Positions 27,162 through 34,808 of a DNA stretch of 64,000 nucleotides are shown here, piece after piece. Position numbers and translations under genes: made by a program. The notes under the pieces were generated by a model that saw nothing but the letters and a program-made list of their open reading frames with translations, searched no databases and was not told the origin of the DNA. Source of the stretch: JBGAJN01 sp044224905 (GTDB lineage Bacteria > Verrucomicrobiota > Verrucomicrobiia > Limisphaerales > JBGAJN01); assembly GCA_044224905.1 (NCBI GenBank), contig JBGAJN010000003.1, positions 682,001-746,000 of the forward strand, read 5' to 3'. Each line of letters opens with the position of its first letter. Position 1 is the first letter of the stretch.

Positions 27162-27169
27162 GCCAAAAC

Positions 27170-27694
27170 ATGCTGTCCAAGGAACTACTGCTCCGTTTGT
27201 TGCAACTCGAAGACGGGTGGGAACCGTCTGACGTAAGATTCTGTCACGAAGAAGAGCAGTTGACCGTTGCCGTAAAGCCCACTGAATCGCTTTGGGCAAA
27301 TCAAATGTGTCCTCACTGCCAAGGCCGACGCGTCGCCTTGCACGATACGGGTAGAACGCAAACTTGGAGGCACCTCGATAGCTTTCGAGTCAAAACGCTG
27401 ATCGAATGCGCCCTTCCAAGAGTAAAATGTCAAGAATGCGGGCGATTGTCCCCTGTTCGTCCGAACTGGCTTGGGAAGAGCCGCCATTTTACCCGCGGGT
27501 TTGAAGCGTATGCCCTGACGGTGATTCGTGAGACGAATGTCAAAAATGCCAGTCGCGTTCTCTGCGAAAGCGATCAAAGGCTATGGCGAATGCTATTTGC
27601 TTATATCGAAGGAGCGCACGGAGAACTTTCGACTGCCGCAATCAATATTCTGCACCGGGAATGGCAACGCACAGGGCCTCTTCAGATGAAGTAA
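27170..27694 (+). CDS. ISL3-family transposase N-terminal fragment (zinc finger plus HTH)
   Basis: A 174-residue frame that matches only the DNA-binding front part of ISL3-family transposases (usually about 400 residues). CPHCQG (Cys47, Cys50) and VKCQECGR (Cys87, Cys90) form a zinc finger around RTQTWRHLDSFRVKTLIECALPRVKC. An HTH-like segment follows (FTRGFEAYALTVIRETNVKNASRVL). The catalytic DDE domain is absent: the frame stops after about 30 unrelated residues, and no remnant follows before 27898. It is either a decayed insertion sequence or a retained DNA-binding protein, perhaps regulating the locus it precedes. I see no flanking terminal repeats. Confidence 0.7.
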   Translation: MLSKELLLRLLQLEDGWEPSDVRFCHEEEQLTVAVKPTESLWANQMCPHCQGRRVALHDTGRTQTWRHLDSFRVKTLIECALPRVKCQECGRLSPVRPNWLGKSRHFTRGFEAYALTVIRETNVKNASRVLCESDQRLWRMLFAYIEGAHGELSTAAINILHREWQRTGPLQMK

Positions 27695-27897
27695 ACCCCT
27701 TCGGAAACGTCTACCAAAAGCGACGAAACGTGCGAATAATCAAACCTATTATCGGACCATCTATTTATAACGGCGAATCCGAGTTTTTGATGGAAACCTC
27801 GATGTCTGTTGCTCACTCAGCGCAACGAACGCGCAAGGTCGTCCGCCGATTGCACAGCATTCGGCGATGGTAACTGTCTGGCCTCCAACCTCTATTC

Positions 27898-28647
27898 ATG
27901 TCGACCCAAACTTCGATCAGGAGGGAATCTGCCGTGAGTTTTAGCACACGCCCAACAGGCGCGGAACGTGTGCCCGTTAAGATTCCGCGTTGGAAACGCG
28001 TTCTCGATCTGACCTGTATCGCATTAAGCCTACCCGCTTGGTTGCCGATCATGATGTTGATTGCGCTGTGGATTAAGCTCAGCTCCCCGGGGCCGTTACT
28101 TTTCCGACAAGCGCGAGTCGGCTTTCGCGGGAAGCGATTTACCTGTCTCAAGTTCAGGAGCATGAAGGTCAATGCAGATACGAAAACGCACGAGTCACAT
28201 TTGGACGTATTGATGGAATCCGGCAAGCCAATGACTAAATTGGATAGCGCTGGTGATCCTCGCCTCATCGCCGGAGGGCGTTTGATTCGCGCGACCGGAT
28301 TGGATGAACTCCCTCAGTTGTTCAACGTGATACGCGGCGACATGAGCATTGTTGGTCCGCGGCCCTGCACCGACCGGGAATTCCAAAAAAATCCCGCGTG
28401 GCGTCAAGATCGTCTAAACGCCATGCCCGGACTCACTGGCTACTGGCAAGTAAATGGCAAAAATCGAACGACCTTTAAGGAAATGATCCAGATGGATACC
28501 CACTACGTGAATAACCAATCCGTAAAGTTGGATGTTTCCATAATTCTTAAAACCATCCCCGCTCTCCTTTGTCAGGTCTCTGACAGCCGAGCGCAAAAGA
28601 AGAGCGAACGGACGCAGTCTGCCACCGCGACATCTCACAAAAATTAA
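27898..28647 (+). CDS. Initiating undecaprenyl-phosphate sugar phosphotransferase
   Basis: A 249-residue bacterial sugar transferase (WbaP/WcaJ C-terminal or PglC type). After about 30 N-terminal residues comes KRVLDLTCIALSLPAW, the membrane re-entrant helix. Next are FRQARVGFRGKRFTCLKFRSM, GLDELPQLFNVIRGDMSIVGPRP and PGLTGYWQVNGKN, the full set of catalytic motifs. It transfers a sugar-1-phosphate from a UDP-sugar to undecaprenyl phosphate on the inner face of the cytoplasmic membrane, starting repeat-unit synthesis. It is the first gene of the polysaccharide locus. It lacks the four-helix N-terminal domain of WbaP. Confidence 0.93.
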   Translation: MSTQTSIRRESAVSFSTRPTGAERVPVKIPRWKRVLDLTCIALSLPAWLPIMMLIALWIKLSSPGPLLFRQARVGFRGKRFTCLKFRSMKVNADTKTHESHLDVLMESGKPMTKLDSAGDPRLIAGGRLIRATGLDELPQLFNVIRGDMSIVGPRPCTDREFQKNPAWRQDRLNAMPGLTGYWQVNGKNRTTFKEMIQMDTHYVNNQSVKLDVSIILKTIPALLCQVSDSRAQKKSERTQSATATSHKN

Positions 28648-28662
28648 GACAAACTAGACGCT

Positions 28663-29754
28663 ATGAAGAAACCCGTTTCCGTTGGAGTTGTCGGCTGTGG
28701 CTATTGGGGACCGAACCTAGTCCGCAACTTTAAAAGTCTCACCAATTGCCACCTAAAAGCCATGTGCGATAAGAGCGAATCCCGCTTAAAACACATGCGA
28801 TCGCTATATTCAGACGTCGAAGCGATCAACGACTACGATCACCTTCTCAATGGGATCGGACTCGACGCCGTCGTCGTTGCCACGCCTGTTCGTTATCACT
28901 ATGCCCTCGCGAAGGCGGCACTTCTGGCAGGCAAGCATACCTTTATTGAAAAGCCGATGGCGTCGTCCGCAGCGGAATGCGAGGAACTCAATGCCATTGC
29001 CGACAAAAAGGGCTTGGTGTTGATGATTGGACACACGTTCCTTTACTGCTCGGCTGTACGAAAAATAGGGGAAATCATCAAAAGCGGAGAGCTCGGAGAA
29101 ATCCGTTACATCAACTCCCGGCGCTTGAATCTCGGTTTGTTTCAGAAAGACATCAACGTCGCCTGGGACCTCGCCCCTCACGACATATCCATCATCCTTC
29201 ACATCCTGGGTGAAACACCGCAGATCGTGAACTGTCAGGGCAACGCGCATGTTACTCCCAATATTGAAGAAGTGACTAACATGTCACTGACATTTAGCAA
29301 CAAGCGCTTCGCTACGATTCAAAGCAGCTGGATCGAACCGCGCAAAGTTCGTGAAATGACCATCGTCGGCACGAAACGAATGATCGTTTACGACGATCTG
29401 CAAACCAGCGAAAAGATTCGCGTTTACGACGTTCGAGTCGAACGTCCGCCCCACTACGATACTTTTGCGGAATTTCATTACTCCTATCATTACGGAGACA
29501 GCTATATCCCGCATCTTAAGCAAGAGGAGCCGCTTAAGACGGAATGCCAGCACTTCATCGATAGTATTGAAAAAGGCACTCGCCCTATCACCTGCGGACG
29601 GAAAGGTCTGGAACTCGTAAAGATCCTAGAGGCTGCATCCCTGTCTCTCAAAGGCCAAGGAGCTCCGGTCGCCCTGACGCCGGCAGGGACGACGACATTT
29701 ACCGAGAAGCCAAAATCCGGCAGCACGTCATTCTTTAAGCAGACCCGCCAATGA
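28663..29754 (+). CDS. WlbA-like Gfo/Idh/MocA sugar-nucleotide dehydrogenase
   Basis: A 363-residue cytoplasmic oxidoreductase. The Rossmann motif is GVVGCGYWGPNLVRN and the catalytic motif is IEKPMASS. The C-terminal domain has HDISIILHILGE and an Asp/His pair typical of the family. GYWGPNL proteins of this size next to a hexapeptide acetyltransferase and a DegT aminotransferase match the WlbA/WbpB role: oxidation at C3 of UDP-GlcNAc uronic acid. It starts 15 bases after the sugar transferase and overlaps the acyltransferase by ATGA. Confidence 0.85.
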   Translation: MKKPVSVGVVGCGYWGPNLVRNFKSLTNCHLKAMCDKSESRLKHMRSLYSDVEAINDYDHLLNGIGLDAVVVATPVRYHYALAKAALLAGKHTFIEKPMASSAAECEELNAIADKKGLVLMIGHTFLYCSAVRKIGEIIKSGELGEIRYINSRRLNLGLFQKDINVAWDLAPHDISIILHILGETPQIVNCQGNAHVTPNIEEVTNMSLTFSNKRFATIQSSWIEPRKVREMTIVGTKRMIVYDDLQTSEKIRVYDVRVERPPHYDTFAEFHYSYHYGDSYIPHLKQEEPLKTECQHFIDSIEKGTRPITCGRKGLELVKILEAASLSLKGQGAPVALTPAGTTTFTEKPKSGSTSFFKQTRQ

Positions 29755-30248
29755 GCCAACCTTTGCCCGACTACAAACGGATCGCTCCCGACGTAAAACT
29801 CGGGAACAATGTCAAAGTTTTCGCGTTCGTAAACCTCTACGGTTGTGAAATCGGCGACGACACCAAGATCGGCACCTTTGTGGAGATTCAGAAAGGGGCC
29901 AAGATTGGCGCGCGCTGCAAGATTTCAAGCCATACTTTTATCTGTGAGGGCGTGACGATCGAATCCGAAGTGTTCGTTGGCCACAGCGTCACTTTCATCA
30001 ACGACCGCTATCCCCGCGCCACGACCACGACCGGCCAATTACAAACTGAAGCCGATTGGGAATGCCAACGCACGTTGATCAAGCGCGGAGCCACAATCGG
30101 ATCCGGAGTCACGCTGCTCGGCGGAATCACGGTCGGTGAAAATGCGACCATCGGCGCCGGCAGCGTCGTGACTAAAGACGTCCCCGCAAACGCCACCGTG
30201 GCCGGAAATCCCGCCCGCATTTTAACCAAAACTGGAAACAAGAAATGA
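29751..30248 (+). CDS. WlbB/WbpD-like hexapeptide N-acetyltransferase
   Basis: A 165-residue left-handed beta-helix protein with repeated hexapeptides (IGDDTKIGTFVEIQKGAKIGARCKIS). It carries the SHTFICEGVTIESEVFVGHSV insertion of the 3-N-acetyltransferase group and ends VPANATVAGNPARIL. It should acetylate the 3-amino group made by the adjacent aminotransferase. Both ends overlap neighbours by ATGA, so the three genes are tightly coupled. Confidence 0.87.
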   Translation: MSQPLPDYKRIAPDVKLGNNVKVFAFVNLYGCEIGDDTKIGTFVEIQKGAKIGARCKISSHTFICEGVTIESEVFVGHSVTFINDRYPRATTTTGQLQTEADWECQRTLIKRGATIGSGVTLLGGITVGENATIGAGSVVTKDVPANATVAGNPARILTKTGNKK

Positions 30249-31369
30249 AGATGAACGTACCGTTCCTAGACCTCAAAGCCCACCACGCTCCTCATCTCGA
30301 GGAGTTCAACGCAGTCATTCGTGAAGTCATCGAATGCGGTGCCTTCGCAGGCGGACCGTACGTCACCCGTTTCGAAGAGGATTTTGCAAAATTTTCCGAA
30401 GCCCGATACGCCATCGGCCTTGGCAGCGGCACTGAGGCACTGTGGCTCGTACTTCTCGCTCTCGGAATTGGACCTGGAGACGAAGTCATCACCTCTCCGA
30501 GTAGCTTCATGGCCACGGCGGAGGCGATCACCTATACCGGCGCCAAGCCGGTGTTCGTGGATATCGACGAGAAGACTTACACGATGAATCCCTCAGGGCT
30601 GGCGGCGGCGCTGACCGAACGAACCAAGGCGATCATTCCCGTCCACCTGTTCGGACAATCGGCCGACATGGATCCGATTCAGGACTTCGCCCGCCGCCAC
30701 AACTTGTACGTCATCGCAGATGCCTGCCAAGCTCACGGAGCAACGTACAAAGGCAGTAAAGCCAACACGATCGGGGACGCCGCCTGTTATAGCTTCTATC
30801 CGGGAAAGAACCTCGGAGCCTTCGGCGAAGCCGGCGCCGTCGTGACCAACAATCCGACTCTATTGGAGAAAATCAAAATCCTGCGCGACCACGGTCAGGT
30901 GCGGAAATACCATCACACGATGGTCGGCTGGAACTGCCGGATGGATGGAATTCAAGGCGCCGTGCTGAAAATAAAATTGCGAAATTTGGAAGCCGGCAAC
31001 AAGAGCCGCCAAGCCCACGCGGCGCATTACGATCGCGCCCTCGCCGGAATTGAAGAAATCATCACGCCCACTCAGGCAAACTACGGAAAGTCCGTATATC
31101 ACATCTATGCACTCCGCGTACGTGATCGCGACGAAATGATTCGGCTTTTGGGCGAAAAAGGTGTGGGAACCGGAATTCACTACCCCGTACCAATTCACCT
31201 ACAGGAAGCGTATGCAAGCCTCGGTTACACGAAGGGCTCCTTTCCAATCGCCGAACGATGCGCCAACGAGTTCTTGTCTTTGCCGATGTTTCCGGAACTG
31301 ACCCCCGCGCAGGTGGATTACGTCGCTCAAGCGGTGAAAGAGGTCGCCGCGGTGAATGCGGCGTCCTGA
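30245..31369 (+). CDS. DegT/DnrJ/EryC1-family sugar aminotransferase (WbpE-like)
   Basis: A 374-residue PLP-dependent aminotransferase. The PLP lysine is Lys188 in YSFYPGKNLGAFGEAGAV. Asp159 in VIADACQAHGA contacts the pyridine ring, and GSGTEALWL binds the phosphate. It presumably installs the 3-amino group on the 3-keto sugar made by the WlbA-like enzyme, giving, after acetylation, a UDP-2,3-diacetamido-2,3-dideoxy uronic acid. The start overlaps the acetyltransferase stop (ATGA). Confidence 0.9.
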   Translation: MKMNVPFLDLKAHHAPHLEEFNAVIREVIECGAFAGGPYVTRFEEDFAKFSEARYAIGLGSGTEALWLVLLALGIGPGDEVITSPSSFMATAEAITYTGAKPVFVDIDEKTYTMNPSGLAAALTERTKAIIPVHLFGQSADMDPIQDFARRHNLYVIADACQAHGATYKGSKANTIGDAACYSFYPGKNLGAFGEAGAVVTNNPTLLEKIKILRDHGQVRKYHHTMVGWNCRMDGIQGAVLKIKLRNLEAGNKSRQAHAAHYDRALAGIEEIITPTQANYGKSVYHIYALRVRDRDEMIRLLGEKGVGTGIHYPVPIHLQEAYASLGYTKGSFPIAERCANEFLSLPMFPELTPAQVDYVAQAVKEVAAVNAAS

Positions 31370-31510
31370 ATGGATGCCGCAATTCCAACGCTGGACCGAC
31401 GGATCAATCAACGATTGATCCCCAAGGGCGCACGCGGAGGCGCCGTGCGTTGTTCGGCCGCAATCGAAACTAGTCTCGAAGAGTGCCCGAAAGTCGGCGC
31501 GCTACACGAA

Positions 31511-32545
31511 ATGGAGATCCGCTGCATCAATCCACTGACCGATTCGTCCTGGGACGAATTTGTGAGCCAGCATGTTGACGCAAGCTTCTTCCACACCGCA
31601 TCGTGGGCCCGCGTTCTGTCCAAGACCTACGGGCACGTGCCTGCTTATGTGGTCGGTTCCCACGATGGCAAAATGGTAGCGCTGCTGCCCATGCTCGAAG
31701 TGCGGAGCCCGCTAACGGGTTCACGAGGCGTCTGCCTGCCGTTTACAGATGCGTGCGGACCACTGGCGCACAATGACCAAAATTCCGCGGCAGTCGTTGA
31801 CTACGCATTCCGGCAGGCTCGCGAGCGCTCTTGGAAACACGTTGAGATTCGTGGTCGTATTGCTCCATTCCGAGGGGTCAAGCCGGCGACAGCGTTTTTC
31901 AGGCATACCTTGGATCTGCGGGATAGAACTTCAGTCCTCCTTTCACAATTTGACAGTTCGGTGCGGCGAGCCATCCGCAAAGCAGAACGCTGCGGTCTGA
32001 AGTTTCAGATCCTCCGCAGCCGCGAAGCCGTCCTGGCCTACTACCAATTGCATTGTCGCACCCGCAGACGGCACGGAGCTCCCCCTCAACCTCTTTCATT
32101 TTTCCTGAACATTCATTCCGAGATTATGGAATCAGGTGCGGGCTTCGTGGCGCTCGCGACAAAGAATTCCGTGCCGGTTGCCGGCGCGGTCTTCTTCCAT
32201 TTCGCCAAGGGGGCAATCTATAAGTTCGGCGCCTCCGAGGAAGATCAGCAGGAACTACGGGGTAATAATCTAGTCATGTGGGAAGCCATTCGTTTCCTGA
32301 CAGACAGCGGATTTGAATCTTTGGATTTTGGACGGACGTCACTCAACAATGAAGGACTGCGACGTTTCAAACTGTCGTGGGGAACAAAGGAGGAAACTAT
32401 CGAGTATTTCAAGTTCGACACGGGAACGCAGACTTGGGTCACGTCTCAAGATCGCGCCACCGGGTTTCACACCGCGGTATTCAGTCACCTGCCCTCTGCC
32501 GTTAATCGACTGGCCGGCGCATTGATCTATCCGCACCTCGACTAA
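31511..32545 (+). CDS. FemAB/GNAT-type transferase of the polysaccharide locus
   Basis: A 344-residue protein of the FemAB-like group found in exosortase/exopolysaccharide clusters. Features are HTASWARVLSKTYGHVPAYVVG at the front, VRRAIRKAERCGL, and the second GNAT-like half with VALATKNSVPVAGAVFF, YKFGASEEDQQELRGNNLVMWEAI and LDFGRTSLNNEGLRRFKLSWG. I use the ATG at 31511; a frame extension to the ATG at 31370, right after the aminotransferase stop, adds 47 residues without domain features. FemAB proteins transfer aminoacyl groups, but the donor here is unknown. Confidence 0.8.
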   Translation: MEIRCINPLTDSSWDEFVSQHVDASFFHTASWARVLSKTYGHVPAYVVGSHDGKMVALLPMLEVRSPLTGSRGVCLPFTDACGPLAHNDQNSAAVVDYAFRQARERSWKHVEIRGRIAPFRGVKPATAFFRHTLDLRDRTSVLLSQFDSSVRRAIRKAERCGLKFQILRSREAVLAYYQLHCRTRRRHGAPPQPLSFFLNIHSEIMESGAGFVALATKNSVPVAGAVFFHFAKGAIYKFGASEEDQQELRGNNLVMWEAIRFLTDSGFESLDFGRTSLNNEGLRRFKLSWGTKEETIEYFKFDTGTQTWVTSQDRATGFHTAVFSHLPSAVNRLAGALIYPHLD

Positions 32546-32559
32546 GCCCCCCTTCCGCT

Positions 32560-34755
32560 ATGCGCGACACACAACAAGATACAAACGAATCGGGCTTCAC
32601 GCTGAATGACGTCATTTTCATTCTCTTCAAGCACAAGTGGAAACTCTTGATCTGCGTGGTCGCGGGGCTGATTTCAGCCGCGTGCGTCTACCTGACCTCC
32701 CCGGTGCTCTACGAGTCCCAGGCAAAGCTCCTCGTCCGCTACGTCGTGGATCGAACCATTGATTCACAGGATTCGCTAAAATCAGGCAACGGTTTCGGTG
32801 AAAACTTCATCAATGCCGAGCAGGAGATTCTCTCCAGCTGGGATCTAGCTGCTCAAGTTGCGGACGCTATCACTGTTAAAAAATTGTTGGGCGACGCCGC
32901 TGGCGCCGGGGCATCAAAATTTGACGGCGCTCAAGTGGTATTGTCCGGCCTTAATGTGACCTCGGCAAAGGGCAGCACCGTTCTCGTCGTTTCGTATCGA
33001 AACCGCGATCCCGAACTTGCCACCAAAGTCCTCGAGGAATTGGTTACCCGCTATTTCGCCAAGCATCTTGAAGTACACCGTTCCGCCGGCGCATTCGATT
33101 TCGTAACTCAACAAACGGATCAAGTGAAGGCGCGACTCAATCAAATCGACGACGAGTTGAAAAAGCTCAAAGCGAAATCCGGCATCATCTCGTGGGCCGA
33201 TACGACGGCGAACTTCAAATCTCGTTCCGCGAAAGCTCAGCAGGAACTCGACACAGCCGAAGCGGAGCGGGCTCAACTCCAAGCCGGCGTGCGCGAGCTT
33301 GAAAAATGGGTTACCGGAGCCAGCACCAATCTTTCTGCGAATCCGGCCTCACAACCAAGCAGCAGTGAGCTTGAGAGCTATAAAGACACCGTAGAAAGGT
33401 TGAAACAACTTCGGCAAAAGGAATCCGACCTGCTTTCCAAATACACTGCCGAGAATCAGATCGTAAAACTTACTCAAGAACTGATCACCGATCTCGAAAA
33501 GAAGCGTTTGGAGTTCGAAAAGAAATACGAGGGACTCAACGCCAGCCTTCTTGCCACGACCTCCAATCAAAATGCGAAAGCAGATCTCAACATGGAACGG
33601 ACCCGCCTTGCACAAGTCGAGGCCCGGACAGAGATGCTGAAAGGCCAGTTGAAGTCGATCAACGATCAGGCCACTCAACTCTCCGATGTGGGCACGCAGA
33701 TCGCACAACTTGAACGGACGAAGGAAGTCGAAGAGGCGAATCTTAAGTATCTCCAAGGCAGCCTTGAACGAGCACGTGTCGACGAGGCTCTCGATCCGTC
33801 AAAGATGCCCAATATTAGCATCGTGCAAAAACCGTCGCCGGCATTTCGGGCGACGACCAATCAGAAAAAGTTAGTGCTCGCGCTCGCCGCCGGCGGCGCC
33901 TTGTTCGGGCTTGCCCTAATTTGGTTGATGGAAATGCTCTTTGATCGAACGGTCAAACGCGCCAGTGAAATGGAAGGGCACCTCCAAGTTCCTGTCCTTC
34001 TCGCCATCCCCGATGTCAGCCGGGACATCGCCAAAAATGGAAACGGCCGTCCACGCAAACCGAAGGGCGGAGCAGAAGACTCGACAGGTCTCGAACCCCT
34101 GAATCACGCGGAAAAGGCGCCTTGGGAAATCGGGCACTTCATCCGCCCGTTCTCGGACGAAATTCGCGACCGTTTGATCCTGTATTTCAAGCTCAACAAC
34201 ATGACCCACAAACCGAAGCTGGTGGCAGTAACCGGCATGTCGGGCGGCGAAGGAACCTCGACGCTCGCCAGCGGCCTCGCCGCGGCGCTTTCCGAAACCG
34301 GCGACGGCAAAGTCCTTCTTGTGGACATGAACTCAACCAATACGGAGATTCATCCCTTTTTCAACGGGCGTCCGAACTGTTCGATTCTCGAAGCACTGCA
34401 AGGAGCCAAAGGCATTGAGTCGGCCGCCGATAACCTCTATCTCGCGTCCGTCTCGACCAACACGAACACACCGGTAAAAATTATTCCCAAGCGTTTCTAC
34501 GATTTGGTTCCGCAGTTCAAAGCGAGCGAGTTTGATTACATCATATTCGACATGCCGCCGGTGGACCAAAGCAGCGCTACACTCGCGATGGCCGGTTCGA
34601 TGGACAAAGTGTTACTTGTAGTCGAGGCAGAAAAAGCTCAGCGCGAGTCGGTAAAGCGGGCCTATTCCGACCTGGTCGCCGCCCGCGCCGACGTCTCAGC
34701 AGTCTTAAACAAAACCCATTCGTACGTTCCAAAGTGGTTGGGATCTGGTAACTGA
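32560..34755 (+). CDS. Wzz-type chain-length protein fused to a tyrosine-kinase-like domain with degenerate Walker A
   Basis: A 731-residue two-part protein. The Wzz part has a first TM helix at about 27-47 and a second at about 437-460. A long coiled coil of roughly 185-400 lies between them in the periplasm. The C-terminal part has the BY-kinase fold: TGMSGGEGTSTLA (558-570), VLLVDMN (Asp589) and IIFDMPPV (Asp664). In the Walker A the invariant Lys is Thr566 (GEGTST instead of GEGKST). The usual C-terminal tyrosine cluster is absent; only one Tyr lies near the end. It probably regulates chain length or export without being an active kinase. Confidence 0.88.
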   Translation: MRDTQQDTNESGFTLNDVIFILFKHKWKLLICVVAGLISAACVYLTSPVLYESQAKLLVRYVVDRTIDSQDSLKSGNGFGENFINAEQEILSSWDLAAQVADAITVKKLLGDAAGAGASKFDGAQVVLSGLNVTSAKGSTVLVVSYRNRDPELATKVLEELVTRYFAKHLEVHRSAGAFDFVTQQTDQVKARLNQIDDELKKLKAKSGIISWADTTANFKSRSAKAQQELDTAEAERAQLQAGVRELEKWVTGASTNLSANPASQPSSSELESYKDTVERLKQLRQKESDLLSKYTAENQIVKLTQELITDLEKKRLEFEKKYEGLNASLLATTSNQNAKADLNMERTRLAQVEARTEMLKGQLKSINDQATQLSDVGTQIAQLERTKEVEEANLKYLQGSLERARVDEALDPSKMPNISIVQKPSPAFRATTNQKKLVLALAAGGALFGLALIWLMEMLFDRTVKRASEMEGHLQVPVLLAIPDVSRDIAKNGNGRPRKPKGGAEDSTGLEPLNHAEKAPWEIGHFIRPFSDEIRDRLILYFKLNNMTHKPKLVAVTGMSGGEGTSTLASGLAAALSETGDGKVLLVDMNSTNTEIHPFFNGRPNCSILEALQGAKGIESAADNLYLASVSTNTNTPVKIIPKRFYDLVPQFKASEFDYIIFDMPPVDQSSATLAMAGSMDKVLLVVEAEKAQRESVKRAYSDLVAARADVSAVLNKTHSYVPKWLGSGN

Positions 34756-34808
34756 CCCTGCAGCACCGACAGAGCAACCGGCTCATTTCCAGCGTGGCAA
34801 ATTAGTAC

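Larger units (their letters stand above)
26220..27169. other. Gene-poor transition region of about 950 bases
   Basis: No reading frame here looks like a real protein on either strand. The longest, on the minus strand at 26474-26869, has no recognisable motif. The stretch contains a small hairpin near its left end, two adjacent palindromes (26581-26613), a sigma-54-like site (26715-26731) and a 13-bp near-palindrome just before the next gene. It marks the boundary between the minus-strand catabolic block and the plus-strand polysaccharide locus. Confidence 0.6.

Noticed and set aside
27583..27873. Plus-strand frame overlapping the end of the ISL3-like gene
   Set aside because: It overlaps in another frame and shows no transposase catalytic motif or other family.
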